Assembly (NCBI GenBank): GCA_964545715.1 | Contig: CAZJHX010000050.1 | Coordinates: 1 to 64,000, forward strand | Reading direction: 5' to 3' | Length of the DNA: 64,000 bases | Origin: CAZJHX01 sp964545715 | GTDB taxonomy: Bacteria; Myxococcota_A; UBA9042; GCA-2863065 | Part shown: one piece after another, positions 15,931 through 24,398 of the stretch | Position numbering within the stretch: position 1 is the first letter of the stretch | How the letters are laid out: each line of letters opens with the position of its first letter | Notes under the pieces: generated by a model | Databases searched by the model: none | The model's input: only the letters and a program-made list of their open reading frames with translations | What the model was told of the DNA's origin: nothing | Made by a program: the position numbers and the translations under genes

Positions 15931-17778
15931 ATGAGCAGTTCTCAGGCGGCGTCCGTGCTGCGTGACGTCTTCGGTTTCGACGGCTTTCGGCCCCTGCAGG
16001 CGCAGGCGATCGAGGCGATCGAGAGCGGCCGGGACGTGCAGTTGGTGCTGCCCACCGGCGGCGGCAAGTCGCTGTGTTATCAGGTGCCCGCCATCGGCGC
16101 GGCGCGGGCGGGCGCGGGGCCCACGGTTGTGGTCAGCCCGCTGATCGCGCTGATGGAAGACCAGGTGTCCGCGCTGAACGCGCGCGGAGTTCGAGCGGTG
16201 GCCCTGCACTCCGGCATCCCGTGGCCCGAGCAGCGGGAGGCGCTGGATCAGCTGGAGGGGACCGCGCTGGTGTACGCCAGCCCCGAGCGGTTGGCCAACA
16301 AGCGCTTTCGAGCGCGGCTGGCCAGGGCTCGGCCGGCGTTTATTGCCGTCGACGAGGCGCATTGCATCAGCGAGTGGGGCCACGACTTTCGGCCCGAATA
16401 TCGCAAGCTGGGTGTGCTGAAAAAGGAGCTGTGTGTCCCGATCGTGGCTGTGACCGCGACCGCGACGCGCGCCGTGCTGGACGACGTCGGCGCGTCCCTT
16501 GGCCAGGTCGACCCGGTCCAGGTGCTGGGCGGCTTCGAGCGCGAGAACCTGTCTCTGCAGGTCCACCATATCCGCGGGGACAACGCGCGGCTGGAGTGGG
16601 CCGCGCGCCGACTGGTCGCGGACGGGTTTGCCACCAAGGGCAAGGCGCCGGGGCGTGCGCTGGTCTATGCCGTCACTCGCAAGCGGGTGCAGGCGGCGCA
16701 CAAGCTGCTGCGCAAGGCCGGCATCAAAGCCGCCTACTATCACGGCGGGCGCAGCGACTCGGCGCGAACCAACGCGCAGCGCGGCTTTGAGAGCGGCAAA
16801 TATCCTGTGCTGGTCGCCACGAGCGCGTTTGGGATGGGCGTGGATATGCCCGATGTGCGGGTCGTCGTGCACGTGCAGGCGCCCGGCACGCTCGAGGGCT
16901 ATTACCAGCAGGCGGGCCGCGCGGGGCGAGACGGCCTGGACTCCGACTGCGTGCTGCTTTACGGGCCGTCGGATGCGCTGACTCACAAGCGGCTGCGAGG
17001 GGCTGCGCCGCGTCCGGGCGCGGTCGAGGGCTGGCGCGCGCTGACCGACTATGCGTTTGGCACCCGATGCCGGCAGCAGACCATCGTGCAGCACTTTGCC
17101 GGTGGGCCCGCCGCGCCATGCATGCGCTGTGACGCGTGCGTCGGCCAGGACCAGGTCCAGGCGCGAGTGGACACGGCGCGAGCGGAGCTGGCTGAGCGAG
17201 CGTCCAAGCGCGCACACAAGAAGGCCGCCGACGACGCAGCGGCGTGCACGCCTGACCAGCACGACCTCATCCGGGCGTTTGTCGAGGGGCTGAAGAAGCC
17301 GCTGGGCAAGCGCCTGATCGCGCAGGGCCTGCGGGGCAGCAAAGCCAAGCCGGTCAAGCGCAAGGGACTGCAGCGCAATCCGCAATACGGAGCGCTGAAC
17401 GGGGTGCCGGAGGTGGCGATCGTGCGCGCCATCTCGGAGATGCTGGACGACGGGCGGCTGGTGCCCAAGGGCAAGAAATATCCGACCGTGTGGCTGCCGG
17501 ACAAGCGCGTGCGGCCCAAGGTCACGGCGGCTGAGCGGGCGGCGCGACCTCCGCGAAAGCGCGGCCTGCGAGAGGACCTGCGCGACCTGCGCAAGCGCCT
17601 GGCGCGCACGGGGCGCCTGAAGGCCTATCAGGTCTTTCCCAACAAGACGCTGGCGCTGATCGTGGCTGCGCGTCCGTGCAGCCACACCGCCCTGGAGGAG
17701 ATCTGGGGCATGGGGCCGCGCAGGGCCAAGAAGTACGGCGCCGACATTCTGGCTGTCGTCGCTGAGTGGTCTGTGTGA
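15931..17778 (+). CDS. recQ: ATP-dependent DNA helicase RecQ
   Basis: Protein of 615 aa, the usual bacterial RecQ length. It unwinds DNA 3'-5' in recombination and replication-fork repair. Walker A LPTGGGKS (K46), the DEAH box at D141 with the RecQ-specific aromatic loop (CISEWGHDFRPEY), the helicase C-terminal motifs (TSAFGMGVDMPDV; QQAGRAGRDG), the RQC zinc site (C-x16-CMRCDAC near residues 375-395) and a C-terminal HRDC domain (about 530-610) are all present in order. It is the first gene of a four-gene set with overlapping stops and starts. Confidence 0.95.
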   Translation: MSSSQAASVLRDVFGFDGFRPLQAQAIEAIESGRDVQLVLPTGGGKSLCYQVPAIGAARAGAGPTVVVSPLIALMEDQVSALNARGVRAVALHSGIPWPEQREALDQLEGTALVYASPERLANKRFRARLARARPAFIAVDEAHCISEWGHDFRPEYRKLGVLKKELCVPIVAVTATATRAVLDDVGASLGQVDPVQVLGGFERENLSLQVHHIRGDNARLEWAARRLVADGFATKGKAPGRALVYAVTRKRVQAAHKLLRKAGIKAAYYHGGRSDSARTNAQRGFESGKYPVLVATSAFGMGVDMPDVRVVVHVQAPGTLEGYYQQAGRAGRDGLDSDCVLLYGPSDALTHKRLRGAAPRPGAVEGWRALTDYAFGTRCRQQTIVQHFAGGPAAPCMRCDACVGQDQVQARVDTARAELAERASKRAHKKAADDAAACTPDQHDLIRAFVEGLKKPLGKRLIAQGLRGSKAKPVKRKGLQRNPQYGALNGVPEVAIVRAISEMLDDGRLVPKGKKYPTVWLPDKRVRPKVTAAERAARPPRKRGLREDLRDLRKRLARTGRLKAYQVFPNKTLALIVAARPCSHTALEEIWGMGPRRAKKYGADILAVVAEWSV

Positions 17779-19124
17779 GCCCGCCGGCGATCTGGGAGAC
17801 GCTGAACGGGCTTCTACGGGCGCGCATAGAAGGGCGAAAGTGGATTCTGGCGTTTGATGTAGCCGCGGGCGCGACCCCATACGTGGCCGAGCTGCAGCGT
17901 CTGGGCGCGGCCGATGTGCTGGTGTTGGCGGGCACACCCGGGATGGGCCCTGCGCCCGACGCGGCAACCCACCTGATGGACACACACGGCTCGTCGATGA
18001 TGGCCGCGATTCGAGCGGTGCAGTCCGCGCTGGCCGCGCCGTCGGAGGCCACGCTGGCGGCCATCGAGGCGTTTGATCCGGACGCCCGGGCACACGTGCT
18101 GCCGACGTTGTTCGGCGCGCTGCCGATGGTTGCGGGGCGGCCGGTCTTCGGCGTGCGCGAGCCCGCCTGGATGGCGCTGGAAGACAAGATGCGTGCGGAC
18201 GCGCTGTGGGACGCCGTGGGCATTCCGCGCTCGCCTATGCAGTTGGTGGCGGCCCGTGAGCCGGCGCTGCGCGCGGCGTTTGAGCAAATGCAGACCGGGT
18301 CGGGCACGGTGTGGGCGGGTGACGCCAAGCAGGGCTGGCACGGTGGCGCGACCCACACCCGCTGGGTCAGCGACGCCGCCAGCTTCTACGCGGCCGTCGC
18401 CTTTTTTACCGAGCGGTGTGATCGCGTGCGGGTGATGCCGTTTTTGGACGGGCAGCCATGCAGCATTCACGGGCTGGTCGGCTCCGAGGGGACCGTGGTG
18501 GCGCTGCGGCCGTGCGAGGCGATCATCCTGCCGCGGCGCGCGACGGGCGACTTTGCGTATTGGGGCACGTCGACGACCTGGGATCCGCCCGCGGCGCGAC
18601 GCGAAGAGATGCGGTCGATGGTGCGGCGGGTCGGGAGGCACCTGCACGAGACGCTGGGGTACAGGGCGGCGTTTACATTTGACGGCGTCATGACCGCCGA
18701 CGGCTTTCGTCCCACCGAGCTGAACCCCAGGTTTGGCGGCGCGCTGGGCGCGATCGGCCGGTGCCTGGATGGGCTCAACATCTACCTGCTCAACCAGCTG
18801 ATGCTCGAAGGCGGCGTGCCCGACGCGCTGCTGCCCGAGCTGGAGCGCGCGGTGTTGGAGATCGCAGACGCCAAGCGGTTTGCGCGTGCGGCGGCGTTTG
18901 TCAGGACGACCCCGCCCGGGGACCTGGAGGAGCGGCTGAATCTGGACGGGGTAAGCGGCACGTTGAAGTTTGGACCGGGACCGACCGGCGGCCGCGTCGT
19001 GGCCGAGTTCGACGGTCAGACGGTGCCTGCCGGAGCCGCGATTGCCCCCTACGCGCGCCAGGCGTTTGCGCTGGCGGACCGGCTTTGGGGTACGGGGATC
19101 CGTGGGCTACCATCGGCGCAATGA
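17775..19124 (+). CDS. ATP-grasp domain protein, substrate unknown
   Basis: Protein of 449 aa if translation starts at the GTG of the GTGA overlap with recQ; another in-frame GTG lies 9 nt upstream. Residues ~135-330 form an ATP-grasp core: DKMRADALWDAVGIP (lysine and lid start), a central segment ending RVMPFLDGQPCSIHG, and the metal-binding end ELNPRFGGALG. ATP-grasp enzymes join a carboxylate, through an acyl-phosphate, to an amine or thiol. The N-terminal ~130 residues are not recognised and may form the pre-ATP-grasp domain. Cytoplasmic. Coupling to recQ and to a membrane protein gives no clear pathway. Confidence 0.75.
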   Translation: MSPPAIWETLNGLLRARIEGRKWILAFDVAAGATPYVAELQRLGAADVLVLAGTPGMGPAPDAATHLMDTHGSSMMAAIRAVQSALAAPSEATLAAIEAFDPDARAHVLPTLFGALPMVAGRPVFGVREPAWMALEDKMRADALWDAVGIPRSPMQLVAAREPALRAAFEQMQTGSGTVWAGDAKQGWHGGATHTRWVSDAASFYAAVAFFTERCDRVRVMPFLDGQPCSIHGLVGSEGTVVALRPCEAIILPRRATGDFAYWGTSTTWDPPAARREEMRSMVRRVGRHLHETLGYRAAFTFDGVMTADGFRPTELNPRFGGALGAIGRCLDGLNIYLLNQLMLEGGVPDALLPELERAVLEIADAKRFARAAAFVRTTPPGDLEERLNLDGVSGTLKFGPGPTGGRVVAEFDGQTVPAGAAIAPYARQAFALADRLWGTGIRGLPSAQ

Positions 19125-19831
19125 CGACAACAGAAGCGCCGAATTCCGCCGGTGAGCCGGTTCCCTGGGAGCAGCTGCCCGGTTGGGCAAACGTGTACGA
19201 CGGGCTGACCAACTACGCGCAGTCCATTCTACTGGTGATTCTCGCCATCTTCGGCGCCATGGCCGGTGCGATCGCTACGATGGCGCTGCAAGAGGCGTGG
19301 GTGGCCAACGCGACCGTGTGGGGGATGCTGATCACGATCCTGTTCGCGTGCTGGAAGATGCTGATCGGCCTGAAGAGCTACGCGCTCGTCCCTGAGCGCA
19401 CCAATGCGGCCAACCTCGCCAAGGCCACGTTTGTGCTCATCGTGCTGCAGCTCACCGTTCAAATCGGCATGAGGTTCCTCGGCGATGACTCGCCCAACCG
19501 GGACGGGCTCTCGGCGGTGACGGTCATCGTCCACGGGATGGGGTACGTACCGCTGCTGCTGTTGTCTGAGAGCTTGCGGCGGGTGTCGGAGTTTGTGGAG
19601 AGCTACGAGGCGCGCGGCAGCTTCAAGGGCGCCGCGATCGCGTTTGCCATCCTCACGGTGATGTTCTTTTACGCCGGGCTGGGGATGAAGTCGGGGCGCG
19701 GGCAGGCCGGCGTCTTCTTGATTGTCGCGATCGGTGGTGTAGCCGCGATGGCGATGGTGATCGGCGGCATCAAAACCCTCTTGCGGCACCTGGAAGACGC
19801 GGGCGTCGGCATCGATGGGGCGGAGCTCTGA
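19121..19831 (+). CDS. Integral membrane protein, six predicted helices
   Basis: Protein of 236 aa starting at ATG in an ATGA overlap with the ATP-grasp stop. Six hydrophobic stretches are visible (for example SILLVILAIFGAMAGAIA, MLITILFACWKMLIGL, GVFLIVAIGGVAAMAMVI). The first 30 residues are polar and likely cytoplasmic. No transporter or enzyme motif is seen. The overlapping starts suggest translation coupled to the neighbouring genes. No family recognised. Confidence 0.75.
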   Translation: MTTTEAPNSAGEPVPWEQLPGWANVYDGLTNYAQSILLVILAIFGAMAGAIATMALQEAWVANATVWGMLITILFACWKMLIGLKSYALVPERTNAANLAKATFVLIVLQLTVQIGMRFLGDDSPNRDGLSAVTVIVHGMGYVPLLLLSESLRRVSEFVESYEARGSFKGAAIAFAILTVMFFYAGLGMKSGRGQAGVFLIVAIGGVAAMAMVIGGIKTLLRHLEDAGVGIDGAEL

Positions 19832-20205
19832 TGGACACGCAGGCGTTGATCGACGCGATGTACGCGCACGGGTTGCGCTATCCGGGCACGGTGGAAGGGA
19901 TCTCCTGTGCCGGGACCGCCATCGAGGCGCGGACGGTCAAGGTCAAGAAGCGGGCCTTTGTGTTCGTGCGGCTCAAGGACGCGCGCCTGAAGCTGGGCGA
20001 CTCCCTGTCGGAAGCCAAGGCCATGGCGGCGGCGGCGCCCGACCAATACGAGGCCTCGGACAACGGCTGGGTAAAGATCGTGTTCGATCGCGGGGCTGCA
20101 CCGGGCCTGGACGTCATGCGCCGCTGGATCGACGAGAGCTACCGGCTGATGGCGTCCAAGACCCTGCTCAAGCAGCTGGACGCGGAGCCGGTCCCCCTGA
20201 GCTGA
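19831..20205 (+). CDS. MmcQ/YjbR-like small protein
   Basis: Protein of 124 aa; its ATG overlaps the preceding TGA (TGATG). The sequence follows the MmcQ/YjbR layout: an early G-T-V, a central strand pair around KKRAFVFVRL, LKLGDSLSEAKAM, a W-VKI-F strand (NGWVKIVFD) and a C-terminal helix WIDESYRLMASK. Members of this fold bind DNA or other ligands; this one's function is unknown. Last gene of the recQ set. Confidence 0.7.
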   Translation: MDTQALIDAMYAHGLRYPGTVEGISCAGTAIEARTVKVKKRAFVFVRLKDARLKLGDSLSEAKAMAAAAPDQYEASDNGWVKIVFDRGAAPGLDVMRRWIDESYRLMASKTLLKQLDAEPVPLS

Positions 20206-20228
20206 CGCTCATTTGATAGTATCCCCCT

Positions 20229-21422
20229 ATGAAGACAACGATTTGCGCGTTTTTCACGCTGGCGCTCGCGGCCGTGACCGCGGCCGCAGCCGTGCCCCCT
20301 CACCTCCAGGTGCAGGGGCGCTTATCCGGACTGGGCGGCGGGCCCGTCGACGGGGACTTTGCGCTGACCGTGGTGCTGTACACCGAGGTCGAGGCCGTCA
20401 ACTCCGTGCATAAGGAGAGCTTCATCGGCGTCAAGGTCACCGATGGCGTGTTCAGTCTGCGCCTGGGTACGGAGGCACCGCTGAGCCCGAGCGTGTTTGA
20501 CCAGGCGGGCCAGCTGTGGATGCAGCTGGAGGTCAACGCGGTGCCGTTGGGCGCGCCGATCCCGATGGCTGCGGTCGCGTACGCGATGAAGGCAGCAGCG
20601 GCGGATGTCGCCGGCGAAACCCGGTCGATTCAGGCGGCTGCGGCGGCTCCGGTGGCCTGCGATGGCGCGGCGATCGGTCGGCTGTATTTCGACACCGGGC
20701 TGGCGCGAGCGCGGATCTGCGACGGCGCGGCCTGGCAGCTCTACGAGGGGCCCAAAGGCGCGGATGGCGCCAAGGGCGAGGCCGGCGAGAAGGGCTCGGA
20801 CGGAGCGAAGGGCGCGGACGGGGCGAAGGGCGCGGACGGGGCGAAGGGCGCAGACGGAGCGAAGGGCGCGGATGGCGCCAAAGGGGACAAGGGCGATCAG
20901 GGTCCACCCGGCGACCCGAAGTCGACGTACACCACGTGGGGCACGACGTCATGCGCGCCCGCGCACCAAAAGCTGTACAGCGGGCGTATCGCGGTGATCG
21001 GCGGCAACGGCGCCAGCGCTGCGTTCTGCCTATCGGACGCGGTCACCAGCGGTGGCTGGACCAACTGGGACCAGGGAATGGTCTGGCGCGCAAACGGCGC
21101 GGGTGGCGCCAACCGAGGACAATACGCGAACGCCAGCAACGACATCCGGTGCGCCGTCTGTCGCGGCACCACGTACACACACTACGGACAACAGACGTGC
21201 GCCTCGGGTTACGCCAAGCTGTACAGCGGCTTCGTCGCCACGATGAGCGTCGCCTGGCAGGGTGGCTGGGGCCCGGGCGGCACGTTCTGCCTGGAGAGCT
21301 CGGCGGGGTCCAACTGGACCAATTGGACCGACGCGCTGGTTGTGCGCGCCATCGGGTCCAGCGGCGGCAATCGCGTCCAATACCAGAACGGCAACGATAT
21401 CCTCTGCAACGTCTGCTACTGA
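20229..21422 (+). CDS. Secreted collagen-like protein
   Basis: Protein of 397 aa with a cleavable signal peptide (MKTTICAFFTLALAAVTAAAA). Residues ~22-125 form a domain that is clearly paralogous to the start of the protein at 24399-26282 (LQVQGRLSGLGGGPVDG versus LDMQGALKNGGGPLVDG). Residues ~175-235 are collagen-type Gly-x-y triplets (GAKGAD repeated, then GDKGDQGPPGD). The C-terminal 160 residues contain two copies of a Cys/Trp-rich module (CAPAHQKLYSGRIAV; CASGYAKLYSGFVAT) with WTNW and a final CxxC pair. The whole has the architecture of a trimeric fibre with a binding head. Confidence 0.85.
   Translation: MKTTICAFFTLALAAVTAAAAVPPHLQVQGRLSGLGGGPVDGDFALTVVLYTEVEAVNSVHKESFIGVKVTDGVFSLRLGTEAPLSPSVFDQAGQLWMQLEVNAVPLGAPIPMAAVAYAMKAAAADVAGETRSIQAAAAAPVACDGAAIGRLYFDTGLARARICDGAAWQLYEGPKGADGAKGEAGEKGSDGAKGADGAKGADGAKGADGAKGADGAKGDKGDQGPPGDPKSTYTTWGTTSCAPAHQKLYSGRIAVIGGNGASAAFCLSDAVTSGGWTNWDQGMVWRANGAGGANRGQYANASNDIRCAVCRGTTYTHYGQQTCASGYAKLYSGFVATMSVAWQGGWGPGGTFCLESSAGSNWTNWTDALVVRAIGSSGGNRVQYQNGNDILCNVCY
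20793..20889 (+). repeat. 18-bp tandem repeat encoding collagen-like GAKGAD
   Basis: Five consecutive 18-nt units (GCGAAGGGCGCGGACGGG with minor changes) encode GAKGAD. The near-identity of neighbouring copies points to recent expansion by slippage. Confidence 0.8.
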
Positions 21423-21431
21423 GCCGGCGTC

Positions 21432-22451
21432 ATGAAGCCCGCTCTCGCCTGGTTGTGCACGGCGGTGGTCGTTGGATGTGCGGACGATCCGGCGCCTGTC
21501 GCGGTCACCCCGGATGTACCGCAGGTCGAGACGCCACAGCCCGCGCCGTTTGTGGTCGTCACGTTCAACACGGGCAGCGGGCCCGACATGTTGCACGACG
21601 ACGGGCCCGACGACGGCTACACCGCGGAGCACGCGGCGCTCACGGACACCTGGTACGGCAACGGGCTGGCCTTTTTGTCGCTGGTGGAGGACGCCCGGCT
21701 CTACTTCGAGGGGCTGGACCCGGACCTGGTCGTCTTTCAGGAGATCTTCTGGTCGGGCGAGTGCCCGCAGATACCTGAAGAGGCCCGCGCCGGTTTTGTG
21801 TGCGAGACCTGGGCGGCCGGCATGCCGACCGTCGCGCAGGTCGTGCTGGGGGACGGCTGGCAGGTGGCGTGTCACCCGGGCAAACCCGACAAATGCGCGG
21901 CGGTGAACCGGCGCTTTGGGACGTTTCGGGGCTGCGATGGCGACCTGTGCCTGGAGGGTATGGACGGCTTCGGCGTAGAGGGCTGCGGCAACGGCGCGCG
22001 GGTTGCCCGCATCGTGGTCGACCGGGAGGCGGGCGAGCCCATCACGCTGATCAACTTTCACGGCAGCTCCGGCCTGACGGAGGACGACTTCGACTGCAGA
22101 GCGCGTCAGATAGACCAGGTCTTTGTCGACTTCGGGGACGGCACGCCCGGCGTCAGCGGCACCCACAATCTGGTCATGGGCGACCTCAACACCGACCCCG
22201 TCCTGCTGCTGGGCGCCGATAAATCAGCCGACCGCTGGACCGACTTTGTGGGTCCCGGCAAGGCGTTTGTGTTCCACAGCGACCGCGGCGAAGACGCGCC
22301 CGCCAGCTACGGTGGAGTGTTCAACATCGACCACGTGATGAGCGACGCGTTTACCGGCGCCTGCGTCGTGGGCGGGCTGGATGGCGAACCGGCCGTCACC
22401 GAGGCGCGGTTCTTCGATCACAAGCCGGTCGTCTGCACGCTCTCCGACTAA
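21432..22451 (+). CDS. Endonuclease/exonuclease/phosphatase family lipoprotein
   Basis: Lipoprotein of 339 aa: lipobox VVVGC, Cys16. It has the order of motifs of the DNase I / sphingomyelinase / inositol-phosphatase fold: VTFNTGSG near residue 40, the metal-binding Glu in LVVFQEIFW, INFHGSSG, GDLNTD, NIDHVMS and the terminal general-base His in FDHKPVV. An insert with paired Cys lies between Glu and His. It should be a secreted, surface-anchored phosphodiesterase (phospholipase, nuclease or phosphatase; the fold alone cannot say which). It starts 9 nt after the collagen-like gene, so likely the same transcript. Its stop overlaps the convergent ygiQ stop by 4 nt. Confidence 0.85.
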   Translation: MKPALAWLCTAVVVGCADDPAPVAVTPDVPQVETPQPAPFVVVTFNTGSGPDMLHDDGPDDGYTAEHAALTDTWYGNGLAFLSLVEDARLYFEGLDPDLVVFQEIFWSGECPQIPEEARAGFVCETWAAGMPTVAQVVLGDGWQVACHPGKPDKCAAVNRRFGTFRGCDGDLCLEGMDGFGVEGCGNGARVARIVVDREAGEPITLINFHGSSGLTEDDFDCRARQIDQVFVDFGDGTPGVSGTHNLVMGDLNTDPVLLLGADKSADRWTDFVGPGKAFVFHSDRGEDAPASYGGVFNIDHVMSDAFTGACVVGGLDGEPAVTEARFFDHKPVVCTLSD

Positions 22452-24352
22452 CGACGGCGCTTTCTGGAGCGCCGAGGGCCCTTGGGCGCATAGCCGACCA
22501 ACGCCTGCGCCTTGCGGCCGATCAGGTCCGTGCGGCCGGTTTCGTGCAGCGCGTCGCGCACCAGCTCCGCGTTCTCCGGCATGAAGTACTGCATCAGCGC
22601 CTTTTGCTTGCGCTTTTGGCGCATCTTGCGCTCCACGTGCACGGTCTTCATCGACATGGGGTCGATCCCCGTCCACCACATGCACGTGGCGGGCGTTGAC
22701 GGCGTCGGGATGAAGTCCTGCACCTGTCGCGGCCGCAGGTTGCGCGCTTTGAGAAACTGGGCCAGGTCGACCGCGCCGTCCATCTCGCAGCCCGGGTGCG
22801 ATGACACGAAATACGGCACCAGGTACTGCTCCTTGCCGGCCCTCTTTGAGGCTTTGGCGAAGCGGCGCTCGAAATCGACGTAGACGTCCACGCCGGGCTT
22901 CTTCATCAGGTACAGCGTGTCGGGGTCCACGTGCTCGGGCGCGACCTTCAAGTGGCCGCCGACGTGATGCGCCGCAAGCTCGTCGATGTAGCCCTGATCC
23001 AGGTTGGCCAGGTCCATGCGCACGCCCGACGCGATCAGCACCTTCTTTACGCCCTCGACCTTGCGCACGTCACGCATCAGCTCCTTGATCGGGGTGTGGT
23101 CGGTGACCAGCAGCTTGCAGATCGTCGGGTGCACGCACGACGGCCGGCGGCAGGTCTTCTCCACCTGGGGATCGCCGCACGTCATCTTGTACATGTTGGC
23201 CGTGGGCCCACCCAGATCGCTCAGCACGCCGGTGAAGCCCGGGATGGCGGTCATGTCGCGCACTTCCTGAAGCACGCTCTCCTTGCTGCGCGACTGGATC
23301 GCCTTGCCCTGATGCTCGGTGATCGCGCAGAAGGTGCAGCCCCCAAAGCAGCCGCGCATGACGTTGACCGAGAACTTCACCATGTCCCACGCCGGGATGC
23401 GCGCGCCGTCGTAGGACGGGTGCGGCAGCTTGGTGTAGGGCAGGGCGAAGACCGCGTCCAGCTCCACGGTCGTCAGCGGCTCCTGAGGCGGGTTGATCAC
23501 CACGGTCTGCTCGCCGTGATGCTGGATCAGAATCGGCGCCCGCGCCGGGTTGTGCTCTTTGTGAAAGACGTGCGCGGCATACGCAAAAAGCTCTTTGGAG
23601 TCGGGGTCGTCTCCGCGCACGCTGTCGTAGCTGGGCAGCTCGCGCACGCCTTTGGGCAGCGCCTGGCGCCAGTCTGCATCCTCCGCCACGTCGCCGGGCA
23701 CGAAGTGAGGTCGGCCGCGCTTGCCCACCGCATACGCGGTGCCGGCCACGTCTCGGATCTCTCGGATCGGTGTGCCGGTCTCGTACCGCTCCAACACTTG
23801 GACCAGCGGCCTCTCGCCCATGCCGTAGACCAGCAGGTCGGCTCGCGCATCCAGCACCATGGAGCGCTTGATCTTGTCTTTCCAGTAGTCGTAGTGCGCA
23901 AGCCGCCGCATCGACGCTTCCACGCCGCCGCAGATCACGGGCACGCCCTTGAACGCCTCCCGGCACCGCTGGGCGTACACGATGGTGGCGTAGTCCGGTC
24001 GCCGCCCGCCCTCGCCGCCCGGCGAATAGGAGTCGTCCGAGCGCGGCCGCTTGTGCGCGGTGTAGTTGTTCAGCATCGTGTCCAGGTTGCCGGCCGACAC
24101 AAGCCACGCGATGCGTGGGGCGCCGAAGACCCTGAACGGCTCCGCAGAGCGCCAATCCGGTTGCGCCAGAATGGCCACGCGATAGCCGCGCGCCTCCAGC
24201 AACCGCCCGATCACCGCGTTGGCAAACGACGGGTGATCGACGTACGCGTCGGCCGTCACCAGCACGAAATCAACCTGATCCCACCCGCGCTGAGTGCACT
24301 CCTGCGGCGTCATCGGTAGAAACTGCGTGAACCTCTGGCGGGGCGCGGCCAT
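22448..24352 (-). CDS. ygiQ: YgiQ family radical SAM protein
   Basis: Protein of 634 aa, UPF0313/YgiQ family. The N-terminal cobalamin-like Rossmann part begins FLPMTPQECTQRGWDQVDFV, typical of the family. The radical SAM cluster motif is C335-FGG-C339-TF-C342 in VMRGCFGGCTFC, followed by HQGKAIQSRS. Further typical text is DLGGPTANMYKMTC and SSHPGCE. The substrate is not established even in E. coli. Cytoplasmic. The C-terminal residues are very basic (KGPRRSRKRRR). Confidence 0.92.
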   Translation of the reverse strand: MAAPRQRFTQFLPMTPQECTQRGWDQVDFVLVTADAYVDHPSFANAVIGRLLEARGYRVAILAQPDWRSAEPFRVFGAPRIAWLVSAGNLDTMLNNYTAHKRPRSDDSYSPGGEGGRRPDYATIVYAQRCREAFKGVPVICGGVEASMRRLAHYDYWKDKIKRSMVLDARADLLVYGMGERPLVQVLERYETGTPIREIRDVAGTAYAVGKRGRPHFVPGDVAEDADWRQALPKGVRELPSYDSVRGDDPDSKELFAYAAHVFHKEHNPARAPILIQHHGEQTVVINPPQEPLTTVELDAVFALPYTKLPHPSYDGARIPAWDMVKFSVNVMRGCFGGCTFCAITEHQGKAIQSRSKESVLQEVRDMTAIPGFTGVLSDLGGPTANMYKMTCGDPQVEKTCRRPSCVHPTICKLLVTDHTPIKELMRDVRKVEGVKKVLIASGVRMDLANLDQGYIDELAAHHVGGHLKVAPEHVDPDTLYLMKKPGVDVYVDFERRFAKASKRAGKEQYLVPYFVSSHPGCEMDGAVDLAQFLKARNLRPRQVQDFIPTPSTPATCMWWTGIDPMSMKTVHVERKMRQKRKQKALMQYFMPENAELVRDALHETGRTDLIGRKAQALVGYAPKGPRRSRKRRR

Positions 24353-24398
24353 TCGCGCACTATGACACCGTTACGCCGTAGAGCCAGAGAGATTTGCG

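Noticed and set aside
15040..18093. 1017-codon open frame on the minus strand opposite recQ and its neighbours
   Set aside because: Arg/Ala/His-rich composition without any family motif, opposite a full-length RecQ; a GC-driven antisense shadow.
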